From Synechocystis sp. PCC 6714 (GTDB lineage Bacteria; Cyanobacteriota; Cyanobacteriia; Cyanobacteriales; Microcystaceae): a stretch of DNA of 64,000 nucleotides. Under the pieces are notes generated by a model. It was not told the origin of the DNA, searched no databases, and worked only from the letters and a program-made list of their open reading frames with translations. Below, piece by piece: positions 59,845-64,000 of this stretch; within the stretch, counting starts at the first letter, position 1; every line of letters begins with the position of its first letter. Both the position numbers and the translations under genes were made by a program. The DNA is taken from the NCBI RefSeq assembly GCF_000478825.2, contig NZ_CP007542.1, positions 2,852,001 to 2,916,000 on the forward strand. Direction: 5' to 3'.

Positions 59845-62283
59845 ATGAAAGCGATTTTTGCCCTCCGCCAAGCAGTGGTTTCCCAACTGAAAAAGTCTAC
59901 TCCGGCCAATCCTTCCCCCGTCACCAGGGCTGTGGGAAAGGCTTCTCAGGACGACACCATTTGGCAGAAAATTCATCGTTCTCGGTTTGTACGCATTGCC
60001 CACCCGCCCATTATGCTGGGGGTCACAGTGGTTTCCCTCACGGGTATAGTTGGTTATCGGTTTTACAACCAACCCCAACTCAGTGTTGGCACCGAATCTC
60101 CCTACACCATCTATGCCCCTAAAGATGGTAGTTTTGTCGACGAAAGAACCACAGAAGAAAAGCGCAAAGAAGTGCGGGCCGGCACTATTCCCCGTCTGCA
60201 AAGAGATAGCGAATTAACCGCTCAATTAAAACAACAAAGAAGTCAGTATTTAGATTCTATTAACCAGTTACGTTATCTGGCGGGTACTTTTCCCTATCTG
60301 GATACCAATACTTTAACCCTAGAGCAACAACATCTGCTTCGCAGTCTGGATGAGGGGGAATGGCGACTGCTGGAAAGCTATCTTAACAACGGTGAACCTC
60401 TACCCACAGCCTCACCCCAGTTGGCCAAACTACAACAACTATTTGATCAGCAAAAGACTGCCAATTCTCCGGAAACCATAGGGGTTTTGCTGGCGGATAT
60501 TCGTGCGGCTCGGGAACGATATAGTCGGGTATCCACCCGTTTGGCTGAGCTCAAAGCCGATCGCCAAATTACTAATAATCAGATAGCGGCATTGATGCTG
60601 GATGTGCCCACTTGGCAAACCACCCAACAAACCATCATCCAAGTTCATGACCGCATTCTCACCCAGGGGCTACCGGCGGGCATCACAGCTCCCCTGCTGG
60701 GAGAAACCCTACAACTACACTTGCGTAATATTCTGCCTCCCCAGGCCCATCGGGTGGCGGAGGATAGTTTGAAAAATTTACTGGGGGATAAGTACAATCT
60801 CACTGTTGATAAGGAAGCCACTAAAAATTTGGCGGAAAAAGCCGTATTGGCGATGGAAACCGTCAAAGTTTCAGCCGAAAAAAACAGTGTAATTGTGCGA
60901 GCAGGGGAAACCATTACCCAGGAACAGTTTGTGCTGCTGGACGGCTATGGCCTAAGTCAAAGACAGGTTAACTGGCAAGGACTATTGCACACGGCCGGAT
61001 TGGTGGGGGGAGCCTTAGTCATCTTCTGTGGAGTCAGTCGTCGTATCCATCGACCGCTACGACGGCGAGACCATATTCTGCTCTGCATGTTGAGCATCAG
61101 TACGCCAATTCTATTTTTACTTGATCCCATATACAACAATTTGCCCGCCATTAGTCTACTCACTAGTAGTTTTTATGGACCTACCTTGGCAATTACCCAG
61201 GTGGTCTTAGTGGGGGGACTCTCCGCTTTTGCCATGGAGTCAATTGTTTGGGAATATTTACTGGCTGGGGGAGCGGCAGCCCTATTGGCGGGGATGATTG
61301 CCAGTAAGTTACGTTCCCGGGATGAGTTGGCCCTACTGGGGTTGGGGGTAGGCACGACCCAGGGAGTCGTCTATTTGTTCACATATTTGATTATCAATGC
61401 TTCGGCCGTCACCATTATTTGGTATACTGCGTTGCCCAGTGCCATTGTCTATGGCCTAGTGGGCCTAGCCTGGAGTGCTATGGCGATCGGCGTTTCCCCC
61501 TATCTAGAAAGACTGTTTGACGTGGTTACCCCCACCCGCTTGGTGGAATTGAGTAATCCCAATTGTCCGTTGCTGCAAAGATTAGCAAAGGAAGCCCCCG
61601 GCACCTTCCAACACACTCTGTTCGTGGCCTGCTTAGCCGAGTCAGCGGCAAGGGAATTGCGCTGTAACGTCGAATTGGTCAGGACTGGGACCCTTTACCA
61701 TGACATTGGCAAAATGCACGACCCCCTGGGATTCATCGAAAATCAGATGGGGGGCCCCAATAAACACGATGAAATTAATGATCCCTACGTCAGTGTGGAC
61801 ATAATTAAGAAACATGTTTCTGAGGGACTGGTTATGGCCCGGAAATATGGCTTACCCCAAGTGGTGCGGGATTTTATTCCGGAACATCAAGGACAAATGC
61901 TAATTTCCTATTTTTATATTCAGGCTAAGGAAGCAGCGGAAAGAGCCGGGGAGCCACCGGTGGATGAGGGAGAGTTTCGTTACGCAGGCCCTATCCCCCA
62001 ATCTCGGGAAACGGGCATTGTTATGCTGGCGGACAGTTGTGAGGCGGCGTTACGTTCTTTGGGGGAAGCGAATCCGGAAACGGCCATGGCCATGGTTAAC
62101 CGCATTTTTAAGGCACGTTGGCGGGACAATCAGTTGCAGGATAGTGGTTTGAAATATGAAGAACTACCCATCATTGCCGATGTGTTTGTGCGGGTATGGC
62201 AACAGTTCCATCATCAGCGTATTGCTTACCCCAAAGCGGCATTGGACGTACAGGTGACTAGTCCTTCTACCACACGATTCTAG
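59845..62283 (+). CDS. 7TM-HD phosphohydrolase, c-di-AMP phosphodiesterase PgpH type
   Basis: An 812-residue membrane protein with a PgpH-like layout. An N-terminal membrane helix (about 52-72), a long helical extracytoplasmic 7TMR-HDED domain to about 375, seven membrane helices (about 380-555), and a cytoplasmic HD domain from about 580. The HD domain has FQHTLFVACLAESAARELR, GTLYHDIGKMHDP (the HD pair is His-Asp in YHDIGKM), FIPEHQGQ and MLADSCEAALRSL. By family knowledge these hydrolyse cyclic di-AMP; in Synechocystis the equivalent I recall is slr0104. It ends 357 bases before a small membrane gene and about 1 kb before sbtA. Confidence 0.92.
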   Translation: MKAIFALRQAVVSQLKKSTPANPSPVTRAVGKASQDDTIWQKIHRSRFVRIAHPPIMLGVTVVSLTGIVGYRFYNQPQLSVGTESPYTIYAPKDGSFVDERTTEEKRKEVRAGTIPRLQRDSELTAQLKQQRSQYLDSINQLRYLAGTFPYLDTNTLTLEQQHLLRSLDEGEWRLLESYLNNGEPLPTASPQLAKLQQLFDQQKTANSPETIGVLLADIRAARERYSRVSTRLAELKADRQITNNQIAALMLDVPTWQTTQQTIIQVHDRILTQGLPAGITAPLLGETLQLHLRNILPPQAHRVAEDSLKNLLGDKYNLTVDKEATKNLAEKAVLAMETVKVSAEKNSVIVRAGETITQEQFVLLDGYGLSQRQVNWQGLLHTAGLVGGALVIFCGVSRRIHRPLRRRDHILLCMLSISTPILFLLDPIYNNLPAISLLTSSFYGPTLAITQVVLVGGLSAFAMESIVWEYLLAGGAAALLAGMIASKLRSRDELALLGLGVGTTQGVVYLFTYLIINASAVTIIWYTALPSAIVYGLVGLAWSAMAIGVSPYLERLFDVVTPTRLVELSNPNCPLLQRLAKEAPGTFQHTLFVACLAESAARELRCNVELVRTGTLYHDIGKMHDPLGFIENQMGGPNKHDEINDPYVSVDIIKKHVSEGLVMARKYGLPQVVRDFIPEHQGQMLISYFYIQAKEAAERAGEPPVDEGEFRYAGPIPQSRETGIVMLADSCEAALRSLGEANPETAMAMVNRIFKARWRDNQLQDSGLKYEELPIIADVFVRVWQQFHHQRIAYPKAALDVQVTSPSTTRF

Positions 62284-62289
62284 ATTTCG

Positions 62290-62312
62290 TTGAGATCAAA
62301 GATTGATCTCAA
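62290..62312. other. Perfect 10-bp inverted repeat after the HD phosphohydrolase gene
   Basis: TTGAGATCAA and TTGATCTCAA are exact inverted copies separated by AGA, beginning 7 bases after the stop codon. No T-run follows, so it is not a standard terminator. It may be a 3' stabilising hairpin or a dyad operator. Confidence 0.7.
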
Positions 62313-62639
62313 ATGGGCCCATGGCTCCAGGGTCTAGAGTCTCGGGTTTATTAGCCAGGACGTCAATTGATAAGTTTAAATTATTAAAAGAGTTGGTAAA
62401 TTTGAGGCAATTTTTTTCACCAAAATACTACCTCTTGATTGGATATTGCATAAACTTAAGAGTATGGTCTTTTTCGGGAAAATAGTTTTATATCTATAAC
62501 CCTTAACAGAGGCAATATAATGTCAAATCCTTTGTCTTCAGGCTATTGTAAGCATTTCGTGGGACTATACCCAGTGGATTTTTCCAAATTTTTTCAGTAG
62601 TCCGGTGGCAATAAAGATAATCACCATAGAGCAGAAACT

Positions 62640-62882
62640 ATGAACAAGTTTGAACCGAAACAGTCTCAGCCGAAGATAGATATCCAGCCTGGGTGGGCAA
62701 TTCATGTGTATGACAAAAGTCGGCGTTTACTGTTTGTGCTAGATCCATCCCATGCCTGGCTTTTTTTGTTGGGTTGCGGTGTTGGTTTACTGCTTTCTCT
62801 GACTTGGATTAATCTTGCCCATAAGAGTTCTCCGGTAGATAATGCCCCCACTCAGGGCGCCCCCTCTTGGCAGGTTGATTAG
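62640..62882 (+). CDS. Small single-pass membrane protein
   Basis: An 80-residue protein with a cytoplasmic N-terminal half (FEPKQSQPKIDIQPGWAIHVYDKSRR), one clear membrane helix (about 41-60, HAWLFLLGCGVGLLLSLTW) and a short Pro/Ser tail. I know of no named family. Upstream is a 355-base stretch with a perfect dyad; downstream is the sbtA promoter region. The ATG is the likely start; no strong ribosome-binding site. Confidence 0.7.
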   Translation: MNKFEPKQSQPKIDIQPGWAIHVYDKSRRLLFVLDPSHAWLFLLGCGVGLLLSLTWINLAHKSSPVDNAPTQGAPSWQVD

Positions 62883-63303
62883 ACAATTGTCCATTCAAGA
62901 GAACGAATAAAGGTATCATGCATGTCGATTAATGGCAGCGGTGTAGAGGGAAATTTTGGGATAGGATTTGCCTGCAATGGATGGTAATCGTCAACTAAAA
63001 GTAAAACTTATCATTTGAATTGGAAATTACTTAGCAGATCCAGGGAGACAGTCGCAAAATTGGGCGGATTTGCATATAGACTTTAGTTTATAGATTTACA
63101 GGCATAGATTTTGTTGTCTTAATAGACCTTTGTCTATGAAAGGCGATGCGCCCCGGTGATGTTTTTCCGCTCTCAATAGGGATCGATAGCGATAATCAGA
63201 GGGTTTCTTTGCCTCTGGGGAGATCAAGCAAGCTACTGAGGATTCGAGACGGAGCTTTACTACCCCAATCCCCATAAATTTCAACCAAGGAGACAATTTA
63301 CAT
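62883..63303. other. sbtA upstream region
   Basis: About 420 bases without a supported gene. It must carry the inorganic-carbon-responsive sbtA promoter and leader. AAGGAGA at 63287-63293 is the ribosome-binding site, 10 bases before the ATG. I see no clear CcmR/NdhR or CmpR box by eye. Confidence 0.5.
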
Positions 63304-64000
63304 TATGGATTTTTTATCCCACTTTTTAACGGATTTTGTTGGACAGTTGCAGTCCCCAACCCTAGCCTTTTTGATTGGGGGGATGGTTATTGCCGCCCTT
63401 GGTACCCAATTGGTAATTCCAGAGGCGATTTCTACGATCATCGTCTTTATGTTGCTCACTAAGATTGGCCTGACCGGGGGCATGGCAATTCGCAACTCCA
63501 ACTTAACGGAAATGCTCCTGCCGATGATATTCTCCGTAATATTGGGAATTCTAATTGTATTCATCGCCCGTTTTACCCTGGCTAAACTTCCCAATGTTAA
63601 AACCGTGGATGCCCTTGCCACTGGTGGCTTGTTTGGGGCAGTTAGTGGTTCTACGATGGCCGCCGCCCTAACTACGTTGGAAGAATCAAAAATTTCCTAC
63701 GAAGCTTGGGCTGGTGCCCTCTATCCTTTTATGGATATTCCTGCCCTAGTAACGGCGATCGTAGTGGCCAATATTTATCTCAATAAGAAGAAGCGTCGTG
63801 CCGCGGCCGCCATTGAGGGATCTTTAAGCAAGCAACCCGTTGCCGCAGGGGATTATGGCGATCAGCAGGATTATCCTCGTACCCGCCAGGAGTATTTGAG
63901 CCAGCAGGAACCGGAGGATAATCGGGTCAAGATCTGGCCGATCATCGAAGAAAGTTTACAAGGTCCCGCCCTGTCAGCCATGTTATTAGGTCTTGCCCTT
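63304..64000 (+). CDS. sbtA: Sodium-dependent bicarbonate transporter SbtA (partial, runs off window)
   Basis: The first 232 codons of a plasma-membrane HCO3-/Na+ symporter central to the CO2-concentrating mechanism; family length is about 370. Seen are the N-terminal helices MDFLSHFLTDFVGQL, LIGGMVIAALGTQLVIPEAI, KIGLTGGMAIRNSNLTE and GGLFGAVSGSTMAAALTTLEE (Na+/HCO3- site region), then the cytoplasmic loop with KQPVAAGDYGDQQ and KIWPIIEESLQGPALSAM. It corresponds to slr1512 of PCC 6803; the loop sequence differs from the one I remember. In that strain the next gene is sbtB, the PII-like regulator, which would lie beyond the window. The 3' end is missing. Confidence 0.96.

Overview
The window is chromosomal DNA from a unicellular cyanobacterium very close to Synechocystis. 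The evidence is a photosystem II PsbQ lipoprotein, a cyanobacterial-type ATP synthase operon (atp1, then a-c-b'-b-delta-alpha-gamma), an SbtA bicarbonate transporter, an ArgZ/AgrE arginine dihydrolase, and very frequent GCGATCGC (HIP1) octamers. Gene content and local order match blocks I remember from Synechocystis sp. PCC 6803 (psbQ-ureD, ilvD-phosphoketolase, clpP-trpB, Hik14-Rre8-FKBP, subtilase-hemE, HK-DUF4350-MoxR-SufA). Several proteins, SbtA in particular, seem to differ from the 6803 sequences I remember, so I would call it a relative and not PCC 6803 itself. There is no prophage, CRISPR array or intact insertion sequence; this is ordinary chromosome with a few decayed accessory genes.

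Layout. 1-2.3 kb (minus): a nitrilase-family hydrolase, ureD and psbQ. 2.5 kb: a ~100 bp MITE-like palindromic element. 2.8-8 kb (plus): a prohibitin-type protein, a class A penicillin-binding protein, gatB, and a small secreted repeat protein that looks like the deeply knotted 'septoil knot' family. 8-13 kb: a methyltransferase stub, a four-cysteine protein, a phasin-like protein, recR with an apparent ATT start, a secreted protein and argZ. 13-20.6 kb: a membrane GTPase, phosphoketolase, ilvD and a Uma2 pseudogene. 20.6-25.2 kb: a glycosyltransferase, a glutamine amidotransferase, clpP, trpB (5' end out of frame with any normal start codon) and an FKBP isomerase. 25.2-30.6 kb: a two-gene signalling operon (diguanylate-cyclase response regulator and a 1466-residue hybrid kinase). 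30.6-35.4 kb: tRNA-Ile(CAU), Ca2+/H+ antiporter, dcd, Na+/H+ antiporter, tRNA-Ser(GCU). 35.6-41.7 kb (minus): eight-gene ATP synthase operon with a clear terminator. 42-47.5 kb (plus): a second GTPase, a kinase-like protein that lacks its phospho-accepting histidine, DUF4350, MoxR and SufA. 47.5-58.8 kb: mostly minus-strand transport, lipid, heme, protease, ammonium-uptake and aldolase genes. 58.8-64 kb (plus): a conserved hypothetical, a 7TM-HD phosphohydrolase of the c-di-AMP PgpH type, a small membrane protein and the 5' two thirds of sbtA.

How the genes fit together. Carbon and nitrogen homeostasis recurs: Amt1 (ammonium import), UreD (urease maturation), ArgZ (arginine to ornithine plus ammonia), phosphoketolase and KDPG aldolase (alternative glycolytic shunts), SbtA (bicarbonate import) and a probable c-di-AMP phosphodiesterase near it. 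Ion and pH balance is served by CAX and the CPA2 antiporter. The most unusual items are the knotted repeat protein downstream of gatB, the ATT start of recR, the histidine-less kinase, the trpB 5' frame problem, and two decayed nuclease/methylase remnants.
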